Shown piece by piece: positions 50,951-61,967 of a stretch of 64,000 nucleotides of DNA. Origin of the DNA: Annulohypoxylon bovei var. microspora. Taxonomy: Eukaryota; Ascomycota; Sordariomycetes; Xylariales; Hypoxylaceae. The first letter of the stretch is position 1, and each line of letters begins with the position of its first letter. The stretch covers positions 1-64,000 of the forward strand of contig MU405372.1 in the NCBI GenBank assembly GCA_022836615.1, read 5' to 3'. The notes beneath the pieces were generated by a model, which saw only the letters and a program-made list of their open reading frames with translations, ran no database searches and had not been told where the DNA came from. The position numbers were made by a program, and so were the translations under genes.

Positions 50951-51067
50951 ATATTTTTTTCTTTTATTTTTTAAAGCTTATAATTATAAAAGCTTTTTCA
51001 CCCATCCCATTTCTTACCCCAAATCGTTAATAAAACGTTTTTAAAGCCTTTATATTTTTTAATTTTT

Positions 51068-51190
51068 CTTAAGGTTTTTATGTTGGTTTTATATAACCTT
51101 TCCATTTAATTAATATTATTTTATATACGCCCCGTCCTTTACGTTTACTTTCCGATCGTAAAATTTCCTTAATAATATATTCGAAGTTTT
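51068..51190 (-). pseudogene. Integrase C-terminal chromodomain remnant
   Basis: The minus-strand frame reads FEVYIIKEILRSESKRKG, then IILIKWKGYIKPT followed by a stop in place of Trp. It matches the chromodomain pattern YEVE-x-I-L ... V-K-W-K-G-Y-x-x-x-x-W-x-P. Confidence 0.75.
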
Positions 51191-53459
51191 CACCATTTTA
51201 ATTAATAAAAAGTGGTGGTTAAACGTTGTTTTATATTTAAAATAATAATAAGTTTATAATTACCGGTTTAAATAATTTAATATAAAATCATGGTTAAATT
51301 CTCATAAATACGTTTAATTTTACCATATAAAAACTAATCACTTTAATTACCTTATATTTCGCGTATAATTAAAAAAGTTTTTTTTTAAATTATAATGTTA
51401 TAATATTCTTTAAATTTAATTAAATTTTATCGTTTACTTTATATTTAAAACCTTTTAATTAAAATTAATTTATTATACATTTTATACGTTTTTAAATTAT
51501 AACCATAATAATTTAAATATATTCGTTAATTTTTTTAATTTTAATTATAAAATCCACAACCCGTTATTTTTTAAATAATTTACTTAAGGTTTTATTAACG
51601 ATTTATTCGATCGGATATACATAATATTTATACGTTATATAAAAAAAGTTTAACCCGACCATTATGTTTTAATTATTAATCGTTACCATCGTTATAAATA
51701 ACATTTTTAATTAATTAAATTATATGTAAATTAAAAAACACCGTAAATATGTTTATACCTTTTAATTCATTTTTTTTATAAACTTATTAATCTTTAAATT
51801 AAAAATAATAAATAAACGTTATACCATTTTTATTAATTCACAAAGTTTTATTTAAAATGCGTTTATTTAATTATTCTTTTAATTTAATATTACCGTTATA
51901 AAAAAGCTGTGATACTTAACGTAAATGTATATAAGCCTTATAATACATGTTTTAATTTTCATGGTATTCATCGTTTTTAATAAAACCCATTTTAATAATT
52001 AATAAATAATTATTATTAAATATTAAAGGTTTCTTTTTTTTTATTAACATTTTTATTATAAAATTAATAAACAGTTTTAAAAAATAATAATTAAAAATAA
52101 ATAAAAGTTTTAATAACCTTTTTCGTTAAATTTATTAAATATAAATTTAATTATAAACATTATAATTCTTATAAAACTTTTATATATTTTATTTTATAAT
52201 TAATTAATAAAAGGATTTTAAAGTAATTATAATAATATTATCTTTTTTTAAGTGGTTTATAACGTAAGAATTATAAATATTTTAAATTATAACCATTTTA
52301 AAAAGCTTTTAATCCGATATCCACGTTCGTTTTTTAAATAACACGGCTTTTTTATCGTTTAAATCACATTTAACGATTAAAACCTTATAATTTTTAAAAA
52401 TTAATAAGAAATAATAATCGCTTTTATTAATAACTTCATAAATCGTTTTAAAGTTTATATTTTTAATAACCTTTTAATTTCATAAAACTTACAAATCCTC
52501 GTTATAGAAAAATTTTTTTCCGATAAATATAATTATAAGGCTTTAATCCGATATTATTTCCCTTTTTAATACCTTAATAACATTTATTAAAAATATTTAA
52601 ATGTTTATTACCGTCGTTTTTATTAAAAGTAATTATTTTTATTTAAATAAACGTTATATATAATTTATTACCTTTTTATTTTTTTAATTTATTAAAATAT
52701 TTTAATTTTATTTTAATAAAGCATTAAATTATTTTATTTCCTTATTAACCCGGTACTTTATAATAAAATTAAATCCCGATAAAGTTTACCTTTAATGTAT
52801 TTAACGCTTACTTAATTTACGAGTAATTATGAAATATTCCAAGTTTTTATAATTTATAAAAATTATAAAAAATTTAATTACCTTTTATAATTTCCTTTAT
52901 TATACTTTTATCGACTTAACGATCGTTAAAAACTTTTTATCGTATATTTCGTAATTACATTTAATTAATAATAATTTTATTAAATGGTAAATCATAAGCT
53001 TTAACATTTTATTATGGTTTTTTTATAAAAGGTAAATTCTTAAAACCCACTTTAAGTAATCCGCTTTTAAATATGTTTCTTAATTAAGGTTTTAATAAAT
53101 TAAAATTAATATAATAATAAATAAATGTTTTAATTTTTTAAACGCCGCGTTTATTTTTTATTTTTATTTAAAAAAAGCCCCTTTTTTCGTTAAAATAATT
53201 AAAAAAGTAATTAATTTATTAAATCTTTTAATAAACGTTTTATAAAAATTCGTAAACCTTAAAAAATTATAAATTCTTCGTACGTTTATAAGTGGTTTTT
53301 ACTTTTTAATAATTATAACTTTATTAAAGTTTATTTTAATTTTTTTTTTTATTATAATAATAAAGTTTAAATATTTAATTTCCTTTATAATAAAAAAATA
53401 TTTAAAAAAGTTTAATTTTAAATTAATGTTATTAAAGCGTTTTAATATCGTTTTAATTT

Positions 53460-53640
53460 TATTTATATAATTTTTACGAAACCCGTTTAAATAAATTATT
53501 ATATTATTTACGTACGTTAAATAATAATTATTTAAAAAATTAAATAAAGTTTTATTAATATAATGTTAAAACGCCATTAACGTTTCGTATAACTTAAAAG
53601 GTGTAATTAACCATTTAAAAACTTTAAATTAAATACAAAA
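53460..53640 (-). pseudogene. Gypsy reverse transcriptase remnant
   Basis: The minus-strand frame reads PF.LYETLMAFQHYINKTL, then LNNYYLTYVNNIIIYLNG. This corresponds to the conserved PFGL..AP..FQ and the LDDILIY box, with both catalytic Asp as Asn (YVNN at 53503-53514). Confidence 0.75.
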
Positions 53641-54906
53641 AATAATTTTTTATTTATTTTTTTTTTTATTTATAACTTATAAAATGTAATTTTAATGTTA
53701 ATTTTAATTAACCACTTAATTTTATAAAAGGATTATAAAATTTCTTTAATTAATAATAATAAGTAATAATTATATATTAAAATGGTGTTAAAAGCCTTGT
53801 AATTTACATAAAACCGGAAGTTGTTTTTTAGTTTTTTTACGAATAATATTAATGCTTTTCTTAAGAAATTATTAACCTTAATCCACCCCTTATTTAATAA
53901 GCTTATTAAGGTTTTTCGTAATATTAAAAACTTTTTTTTTAATATACCATATAAAAGCTTTTATAAGATTTCTTTTTCTTTACTTTAATTGTTTTTTTAT
54001 AAATTAACCTTAATATTTAACCTTAACTTTAATAATAATAACATTATATTTTTATTATTTAAAAAATCTTCGGCTTGATTTTTTAATTTATTAAATAACG
54101 CTTTTTGGATTTAATTAATTATAAGCTTTTTTTTTTTTTAATGCGATGTTAATATTTTATATAATGGTATTAAAAACTTAAATGTTTTCGCCGTTTTTTT
54201 TATATTAACGTTTTTTTTTTAAGTTATAAATATTAAGAATATATTTTTTATTATATATTTAATTTTTTTAATTTATAAGTACTTTATTTTAACGTCGTAA
54301 AATGTTTAAGTAATGTTTTAATTTTTTTCGTATATTATTAAATTATATTTCTTTAAATTTATTTTAATTAATCTTTTTTTCGCTTTATAAATAATGTCGT
54401 TTCATTTTATTTATAATTTTTTTAATATTAAAAAAAACGTGAAATTTAAGATAATATAATTTTATATCCGTTTTTTTTTACCATTTATATCGATTTCCGC
54501 ATGTATAAACATATTAATTATATAAAATTCTTTATTTTTAATTAATTTTAGTTTTTTTTTTAAATAAATATACGTAATAATTTTATTTATTATATAAATC
54601 TTTTATTAAATATTAAATATATTAAACATTTTAAATTTATAAATATATTAATAAACTTTTATTTATTTAACAAGGTTTTAATTAAGAAAAAAATAATATA
54701 CATTTTATTTAAAACTTTTTTAATATTTATAAATTTTAATATTAACCTTTAAATGCGATTTTACTTAAAGGTTACTCGTTTTTTAAACACTTTAATAATT
54801 CGTAATTATTTTTAACATTTCGATTACTTTAAGTTTTTATAATGGCCATTTGTGGCGTGCCGTTTTCGTTGTTATGGTCCGGTTAAAGTGCGGTTTAAAA
54901 TAACGG

Positions 54907-54948
54907 GCAAGTTATTATAAGGTGCCTTATTTTCGTGCAACGAATACA
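54907..54948 (-). pseudogene. Gypsy Gag zinc knuckle with intact CCHC ligands
   Basis: The minus-strand frame KCIRCTKIRHLIITC keeps all four zinc ligands. The surrounding 120 bp (about 54,840-54,960) is visibly less AT-biased than the rest of the element. Confidence 0.7.
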
Positions 54949-55989
54949 CTTGCTTTTTTTTTTAAGTTTTTTAAATTTTTGGTTTAATTTTTATTATGCT
55001 TTTAATAAGTTATTATTATTTTAACGTAAACCATTTATTTAATTTATCGTTATAATTATTATAATAATTAAAATTATATAATTCATTTCATTTATAATTA
55101 TATTTTTATTTTTATCGAGTTTTAATTTTTATTTTTAAATAATTACCGTATTAATAAAATTAATAACCTTTTAATTAAATGTTTTTTCGTATTAAATAAT
55201 CGTAAAATAATTTTTTTTTTTTTTATAATCCGATACCTTTTCCACTTTAATTATTATGTTATTAACCTTAATCACCCATTTATTATAATTTTTTTTATTT
55301 AACTTTTTAATTATAAAACCGTTTTTTAATTTATTATTTAACCTTACGTTAATATAATTAATTTTATTTTTTTCTTTTTAATATAATTCGTTAATTAAAA
55401 TTAATTTATTTTCGAAATTAATAAAGAAATCGTTAAAATATTAAAAAATATTTTAACACATTTTAATTAAGTTTTAATAAACGGCTTAAATCGATTATTT
55501 ATTTTTAAATTTTTCGATTAAAATTTAAATAAAAACTTAATTATTATATTATCCATTAAGCTTTTTCGTATTAAGCCATTATATTAAACATTGCCATTTC
55601 TTAATTAAAACCAAAAATATGATTTTTAAACATTTATTTTTCTTTAATCCGAAGTATATTAAATTTTTTAAAATAAAAAAATTTAATATAACCATGTATA
55701 TCGAAAAGTTTTTTTACTCGCTAATCCAAGTTAAATATTTATCTTTAATTAAAATTATTTCTTCGATTTTATAAAACGAATTAAAGCTGCTTAATAAGTT
55801 AATTATAAGGTTATTAAAAAAGTTATTAAAGAATTTATATATATTTAAATTATATTAATAAAAAACGATAAATATTATAAAATTTTAATCGTTTATTATT
55901 TAAAAAATGTTTATATATTAAGTTATTATTCGATGCGATGAATGTTTTTTCGAAAACTTTTATTAATTAAAAAGTAATTAATAAAAATA

Positions 55990-56300
55990 TGTAACGATTT
56001 TTATAAGCAACGGTAAACTTATGTTATATAAAGTTAAAAATAAAATTATTTTTATTAATAAAAAAGAAAAAAAAAATAATAACTTTTTATTTTTAAAGTT
56101 ACGATATTTATACTTAAAGGTGTGGATTAAATTAATTAATGTGGAAACCTTTTTTATACGTGTTTTAATAACTTTTATAATCCATTTAAAGTTATTAATA
56201 ACTTTATTATAAAAACCCACGTTTATTACGTTTATAATTATAATATAAGTTTACGTTAATTTTTATTTTAATTAACTTTTTAAGTTTTTAACCCGTAATA
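55990..56300 (-). repeat. LTR (5' in element orientation) of gypsy element
   Basis: 311 bp, starting TGTAACGA and ending CGTAATA, followed by the TAAAT duplication. Differences from the partner are overwhelmingly transitions plus one indel. The small ORFs at 50,659-50,862 and 56,021-56,212 are simply the same LTR stretch read in both copies. Confidence 0.85.
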
Positions 56301-56305
56301 TAAAT
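56301..56305. repeat. Target-site duplication TAAAT (right)
   Basis: Exact match to 50634-50638. Confidence 0.6.
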
Positions 56306-57252
56306 AACTTTAAAAAGGCTTTTATTTTTTTTTTAAATTAAAATATTATTATAAAAATGAATAAAATTAATTATATAAAATTAAATAATTTTAATAATTA
56401 AAAATATCGAATAAAATACGACATTTATAATATTTATATTTTTTAATAAATTTAAAAATACTTGAATTTTAAATATTAATATTAATAATAAGTTTTAAAA
56501 ATAAAAAAAGTAAAAAATTATTTTTATAAAACGTAAAAAAAAAATATAAAAAAATATAATAAAAAAATTTTTTTATTAATAATTATAAAAAATAAAAAAA
56601 TATAAAATAATAAATATTTCCATTTATTATATTTAAAAAAGGAAAAAAATAAAATAATTATAAAAATATAAAAATAATTTAATATAAATAACGTATTTAA
56701 TTTTATTAAATTAATTTTATAAAACTTAATAATTAAATAAATTATAATAATTTATATTTATAATTTATAATTAATTTTAAATTAAACTTTTAAAAATATA
56801 TACGTTTATATTATTTTAATTAATATGGAATATTATTTATATTAATAAATGTTATTCATTATATTAATTTAAAATAAATTATATATTTTTAAAATTATAA
56901 TTTATATAAAATTTATAATTTATATATTTTAAAATTATTTTTAATAAATTATATTTATTATTATAAATAATTTTATACGAAGTTATAAAAACTTGAATTT
57001 TAAAAATTTTAACGAAAAATTAATTTATAATAATTATTAAATTATTAAATTTATTAATTTATAATATATTTAATAATTTATATTATATTAATATTATAAA
57101 TATTTATTTTTATATATTTAAAAAACTTAAAAATTATAATTATAAAACTTTTAACGTATTAAACCTTTTAAATGTATAAAAATAAATATAATATTAATAT
57201 AATATAAATTATTAAATATATTATAAGTTAATAAATTTAACGGTTTAATAAT
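56306..57252. other. AT-rich DNA between gypsy element and GC island
   Basis: Nearly pure A/T; no gene or element is recognised. Confidence 0.5.
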
Positions 57253-57715
57253 ACCCGAGTTTAACGAAGGTAATTGTACGGGTAAAGCTTTGGTGTGTTT
57301 TTTTTTCCCTTTTTTCTCCATGGTCCAATCCTTATCAAAAATCTCCTATCGCGGTAATTCCGTATCTCCGGCGCTAAAAGTGTGTAAACCCCGTTATCTC
57401 CCAAGAGGCCGTTAAGTCCACGACGGTTGATTGGGTGCATCGTCGCAACAGTGGGTCAATCTCAGAGCTTTTAACCAATCAAACAACAGATCTCAGCTTT
57501 CGAGGTGGCCCGTTCGCGAGAAGGTGGGTTTCGACAAGATTCAGTTTTTCAGAAACGAAAAGCTTGTCAAAAGCTGGCTCTCGCGCACGGACCAGTTGGG
57601 TGGGAAAGCAGACGAATTGATTACCTAAGGCGCTTACCTAATTGACTGCTTTCAGTTCAGTTGGCCATGATCTTCAACACAGCTTATATAAGTAAAAAAA
57701 GACCCCTGATCTGAG

Positions 57716-58222
57716 AAGGTGGCCGAGGCGTTAGAAAGGTAGCTACGGGTGGCCACGGGTGGCTGAACGGGTGGCAAGACGGGTGGTTCAACGGGGTCTA
57801 GACGGGGGTTTTAACGGGTGGCTTAAGGGGTGGTTCAACGGGTGGTTATACGGGTGGCTTAAGGGGTGGTTCAACGGGTGGGTAGACCGGTGGATAGACC
57901 GGGGGTGGCTTTACGGGAGGCTTAAGGGGTGGATTGACGGGTGGCTAATCGGGTGTTTAGATCGGGGGAGGCTATGGGGGATACACGGGTGGTTAGAAAG
58001 GTGGTTACGGGTGGCTACGTGTGGTTTAACGGGGGCTAGACTGGGGGTTAGACCGGTGGTTTGAAGGGTGGCTAAAGGGGAGGCCTGGCGGGTGGCTTAA
58101 GGGTTCGATAAGGGGTGGCTTATGGGGTGGTTACGGGTGGTTTAACAAGCGGTTAAACAAGTAGCAGCACGGGTGGCTAAAGGGGAGGCTTAAAGGGGAG
58201 GCTTAAAGGGTGGTTAAATGGA
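57716..58222 (+). repeat. G-run minisatellite (CGGGTGGCTTAAGGGGTGG-like)
   Basis: About 500 bp of irregular tandem words such as ACGGGTGGCTTAAG, GGGTGGTTCAAC and AGGGGAGGCTTAA. Runs of three or more G occur every 8-15 bases on the plus strand, while C runs are almost absent. An ORF through it (57,759-58,064) only translates the repeat into GWLKGWFNGW-like words and is not accepted as a gene. Confidence 0.8.
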
Positions 58223-58282
58223 TGTGCGAACCGCTAGCCGGATGGTGGTGAGCTGTTTCGTCGCATGGTAAAAGAAACAAAA

Positions 58283-58372
58283 ACGGGAGATCGGGGAATC
58301 GAACCATCGACCTCCGGCTAAACTCGGGATATTGTGCCACCCAATTATCTCAACGAGTTCAGCCCACAATTC
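58283..58372 (-). other. tRNA-like segment (degenerate tRNA or SINE head)
   Basis: On the minus strand, GGTTCGATTCC matches the pol III B box, and TTGAGATAATTGGGT, about 34 bases upstream of it, resembles a degenerate A box. The box spacing is close to that of a real tRNA. D and anticodon stems do not pair well, and I cannot assign an anticodon. A tRNA-derived element or decayed tRNA fits better than a working gene. Confidence 0.35.
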
Positions 58373-58496
58373 GAAGAAACGAGCGGGCTACGCCCGCTCG
58401 CGCCCGCCCGCTTCAGCCACATGGCCTTAGCGGCCATGGTCCGTGTCAATGTATCTGTGGGGCTGAAGCGTGGCGTTCTTCGAATTGTGGTCTGAA
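58358..58496. repeat. Multi-branched inverted repeat (cruciform-like)
   Basis: Outer arms 58358-58378 and 58476-58496 are 21-bp inverted copies with one mismatch. Inside are a perfect hairpin GAGCGGGC-TAC-GCCCGCTC (58381-58399), a second 10-bp stem CGCTTCAGCC/GGCTGAAGCG (58409-58418 with 58461-58470), and within that stem a hairpin ATGGCC-TTAGC-GGCCAT (58421-58437). The fold would be a stem with at least two branches. Confidence 0.8.
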
Positions 58497-58521
58497 TACA
58501 AATGGGTCCAAAAAAATTCGT

Positions 58522-58953
58522 ATGTCAGCAACACCCACGATTATTTTTTTACACGAAGAAATCCGACGTCAGGATACGTATCTAAAATCGAAATTTTTCA
58601 AAAGAGTTCAACAACGTTTTTGGTCGCGATACCATCACAATTTATACAGCGCTTTTCAAAACAATAAAATTAGATATGTCATGCTTCGTACAAGCCTTGT
58701 AGCTATTTTTAAAACCTTCCCAATTAACCCAGCGTGCGTAAAGATCAATCTAAACCGATGTCAAGACCACCATTTTCCCTATAAAAAGACCCCTTACAAA
58801 AACCACCACCATATGATTAAAAGAAGCCGGCAAGCTTGCGAAACATATCTATCAGCTAGTTCCCTTGTATCTGATCCATCCCAGATAGTTTTGCGTCCAA
58901 GCTATTCGTGTGTTGATTTATTACAATTAATATTGTGTTGGCATTTTTGTTAA
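58522..58953 (+). CDS. Unidentified ORF in the GC island, 143 aa
   Basis: An uninterrupted ORF of 143 aa beginning MSATPTIIFLHEEIRRQ. It lies just after the branched inverted repeat and ends before the small tandem repeats. I recognise no family. It is rich in basic and His residues in the middle (KTPYKNHHHMIKRSRQ), and the tail is hydrophobic (LLQLILCWHFC). An overlapping 65-aa ORF in another frame (58,470-58,667) shows that open frames are easy here. It could be a gene of the island element or chance. Confidence 0.25.
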   Translation: MSATPTIIFLHEEIRRQDTYLKSKFFKRVQQRFWSRYHHNLYSAFQNNKIRYVMLRTSLVAIFKTFPINPACVKINLNRCQDHHFPYKKTPYKNHHHMIKRSRQACETYLSASSLVSDPSQIVLRPSYSCVDLLQLILCWHFC

Positions 58954-58954
58954 A

Positions 58955-59018
58955 AAACGCGATGCGCGATTTAAAACGCGACTTAAACCGCGACTTAAAC
59001 CGCGATTTAAAGGTTGTA
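58955..59018. repeat. Short tandem repeats of CGCGAYTTAAAC
   Basis: About four imperfect copies of a 12-bp unit CGCGA(C/T)TTAAA(C/A)C follow the 143-aa ORF. Confidence 0.6.
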
Positions 59019-59092
59019 TAAATTTAAAAGAAAGTTAATAAATATCTTTGACATATAGATTATCACTTACTTAAAAAAATATATCATTAATC

Positions 59093-59152
59093 ATACGATT
59101 GAAAGGTCGATTGAAGGGTCGATTGAAAGGTCGATTGAAGGTCGATTGAAAA
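59093..59152. repeat. Tandem repeat of GGTCGATTGAAA
   Basis: About five copies of a 13-14-bp unit (AAGGTCGATTGA and variants) lie just before the inverted repeat at 59202. Confidence 0.7.
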
Positions 59153-59201
59153 GTGAGGTTTTTTTTGAAATGACAAATAATAAGATTAAAAACCATTGGT
59201 T

Positions 59202-59321
59202 CTCAGACCAGACTTTGGGAATTCGTGGGGTGGGGTAAAAAAAAAGATATAACGCGTTTGATTGGTTAAAAAATGATGTGGCTAAAAAGGTACAAACGAA
59301 ATTCCCAAATACTGGTCTGAG
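59202..59321. repeat. Inverted repeat with 25-bp arms near the island's right edge
   Basis: CTCAGACCAGACTTTGGGAA at 59202 (arm to 59226) is matched in inverse by 59296-59321, with a few mismatches and one indel. The 69-bp loop includes an A9 run. Confidence 0.75.
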
Positions 59322-59360
59322 CTCGCTGAGATAACCACCCAAACGGGTGGCTTCGCGTAA

Positions 59361-59757
59361 AAAATGTCTTTTATTTAAATTTTCGTAAAATAATATATGT
59401 AAAACTTTATTACTTTTAAAAGTTATATTAATTATTATTAATTTTATAAATAATATATAATTTTAATTAAAATATAAATATTATATTAAATTTAAAAAAA
59501 CATAAAGTAATAATATTACGGCGTTAAAAATTATTAACGTTAAAAAAATGTTATAAATAAAACATATAATAATAATTTATTAAAATTATTAACACGAGTA
59601 ATAAATGGTTAATATTAATTATAAAATAATAAAAACGACGATTAATAATAATAATTATTAATTAAATGTTATAAATAAAAGCTTTAAATTAAAATGTAAA
59701 TAATAATTATTATTATTAAGTTTTATTAAAAGGTTTAAAAGGTAATAATAACGGTTA

Positions 59758-59826
<69 letters not shown>

Positions 59827-61959
59827 GATAATAATAAATAAAAGTTAATTAAAATTATATTATTAATGTTAATTTTAATTAACGTTAATAATAAAATTAT
59901 TAATTATAAAATATTATTAAATATTTTAAATAAATTTATAATGTTATATTATATAATATTTTTTAAAAAAATAATTTATAAAAAATAACTTTTACATTAA
60001 ATAAATTATGTATTTAAATGTTATTTTAATATATAAGTTTTTCCATTATTTATTTATTATTAAAGGTTTTCTTTAATTTTTTTTATTTATTATGTTTCGC
60101 CCTTTTAAAAGCATAACTTTAAAATTTAATTTAAAAACTTAATAAAATGGGAATTTATTTTTAAAAAAACCATTAAAATTAAGTTTAAAATAAAGTAAAT
60201 AAAAGGTACGTTATATATATATACCACGTTTTATAAACATAAAAAATTAAAAATTTTTATGTAATAATATAATTATTTTTTTATTTATTAAATTTACATT
60301 ATAATATTTATTTTTAAATACATGTTATAATTAAAAAAAAGTTTTCTTAATTTTAAATAAAATGATGTTTATATAAATAAAAAATTAAAATTAAATAATT
60401 AATTAATGATAATTATATTTTTATATATAACCATTTAATGTTAATTAAACCTTTAATTATAATAAATTTTTTAATTCTTTAATTTAATTTATAATAATAA
60501 ATAATTACGTTTAAATTTTATTAATTATTTTTAATAAATATTATTATTTAATAAATTAAATATCGCGATTAAAAATTAATTAAATAATTTCGGGTTTAAG
60601 TATTAAAGAAATAAGTTTTATCGTGGATACGTTAATTGTTTTTATACGTTTATTTATTTTATTTACCTTTAAGAAAATTAATAATTTTATTTTAAAAAAA
60701 TATTATTAAAATTTACATTTATTAAATTTATAAAAACATTTATAACCGTTATTATTATAATGGCATTTAATATAAATATTATTAAAATAATTAAATAAAA
60801 CGATATAATATTTAAATATGTTTTTACGAAATTTACAATTAATATAAATATATTTTAAAAGTAAAATAATGTTAATTATTATTACATAAACGGTTAAAGT
60901 TTATTAAAAATTATTATTATATAAAAATAAATTTAATTAAAATTTACTTTCATGGTTAATAATAAACGAAAATATAAGCTTAATTTCTTAATAATAATAT
61001 AATTAATTATAATAATGTTTATTAAAAAAATAATTTATTAAATTTAAAATTAATATAAATATTAATGAATTATTTATAATTAATATTAATTAATTTATAT
61101 ATTTAAATTATTTATTATTAAAATAAAAATATTACTTACACGCATCGTTTTAATTTTAATTAAAACTTAAACGGTATAATAAATTAAATTAATGTTATTA
61201 ATTAAATTTAATTTATTTTTATTACTTTTAATAAAAGAATTTTAAATAAAAGGTTTAAATTAAATAAAAAAGTAATTCTTTTTTATTAAATTTTAATTAA
61301 AAGTTTTAATTTAATTTTAATTAAAATTAATATTATTATTAAATAACATAAATATTTTTAAATTAAAATTAATAAGGTTATTAAGTTTATTAATTTATTT
61401 AACCACATTAATTTTTTATTTTCAAAAATTAAACTTTATTAAAATAATCATTTTAAAGCGTTAAAAACTTTATATAAAATTATAAAAATAAAAAATATTA
61501 AAAAAAATAAATGAAAATTATAAACCTTAAAAAAAAACATCGATTAAATTGGTTTATTAAAATTAACTTCTTTATATATAAAAAAAAAACTTAAACCACA
61601 TTATTTAAATGTTTTTTATAATATTCCGTAAAATAAAATAATTATATAAACCATTTTAATTTTATACGTATTTATATAACGTAAAAGTCATTAATAAATC
61701 ATGTTCGTTTTAAGTTAATTTTTAAATACATGCATAATATTAAAAAATATTATACTTTAAAACATTTATATACATTTATAACGTATTAATTATTAATAAA
61801 ATCTTTAAATTACATTTAAAATCATTAAATACGAATATAAAAATAATATTATAATAATTATATATTTAATATTTTTTAATTATAATATAAATAAAAAATT
61901 AATTAACATAATAAATTATTTATAAAATTTTCTTAAAAATAAATAAATAAATATTTATA
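59361..61959. other. AT-rich RIP-like DNA with an (AAT)n microsatellite
   Basis: No gene or identifiable element. The only distinct feature is the trinucleotide repeat listed separately. Confidence 0.5.
59757..59826. repeat. (AAT)n microsatellite
   Basis: About 23 uninterrupted AAT units over roughly 70 bp. Confidence 0.9.
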
Positions 61960-61967
61960 TAAATAAA
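61960..61967. repeat. Probable 8-bp target duplication TAAATAAA (left)
   Basis: Directly abuts the fold-back element and is repeated at 62694-62701. The A/T-only context makes a chance match possible. Confidence 0.5.

Larger units (their letters stand above)
50639..56300 (-). mobile_element. Degenerate chromodomain Ty3/gypsy LTR retrotransposon
   Basis: 5,662 bp between LTRs of 312 and 311 bp, with TAAAT target duplications. On the minus strand the order is Gag zinc knuckle (54907-54948, KCIRCTKIRHLIITC, intact C-x2-C-x4-H-x4-C), RT (about 53,460-53,640, with AFQHYINKTL and YVNNIIIY at the catalytic box), and a C-terminal chromodomain remnant (51,068-51,190, with LIKWKGYIKPT then a stop where Trp is expected). 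RT before a terminal chromodomain identifies a chromovirus. A purine-rich tract lies just inside the left LTR on the minus strand, as a polypurine tract should. Stops and Asp-to-Asn changes make it inactive. Confidence 0.85.
57253..59360. other. Normal-composition island inside the RIP desert
   Basis: About 2.1 kb of mixed composition with CpA and TpG present, sharply bounded by A/T-only DNA. The left edge begins ACCCGAGTTTAACGAAGG; the right edge is near a CCACCC-AAAC-GGGTGG hairpin (59,336-59,351). It contains a G-rich minisatellite, a tRNA-like segment, a branched inverted repeat, small tandem repeats and one unidentified ORF. No terminal inverted repeat, LTR or target duplication bounding the whole island was found. 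A RIP-mutated copy of the first 140 bp or so lies at 35,094, so it belongs to a repeated family. Confidence 0.6.

Noticed and set aside
50659..56212. Two similar ORFs of 67 and 63 aa that looked like a duplicated gene
   Set aside because: They are the same stretch of the two LTRs of the gypsy element.
57759..58064. 101-aa Trp/Gly-rich ORF
   Set aside because: It only translates the G-run minisatellite.
57253..59360. The GC island as a Helitron, because of a terminal hairpin CCACCC-AAAC-GGGTGG
   Set aside because: No 5' TC start, no CTRR 3' end after the hairpin, and no Rep/helicase coding sequence.
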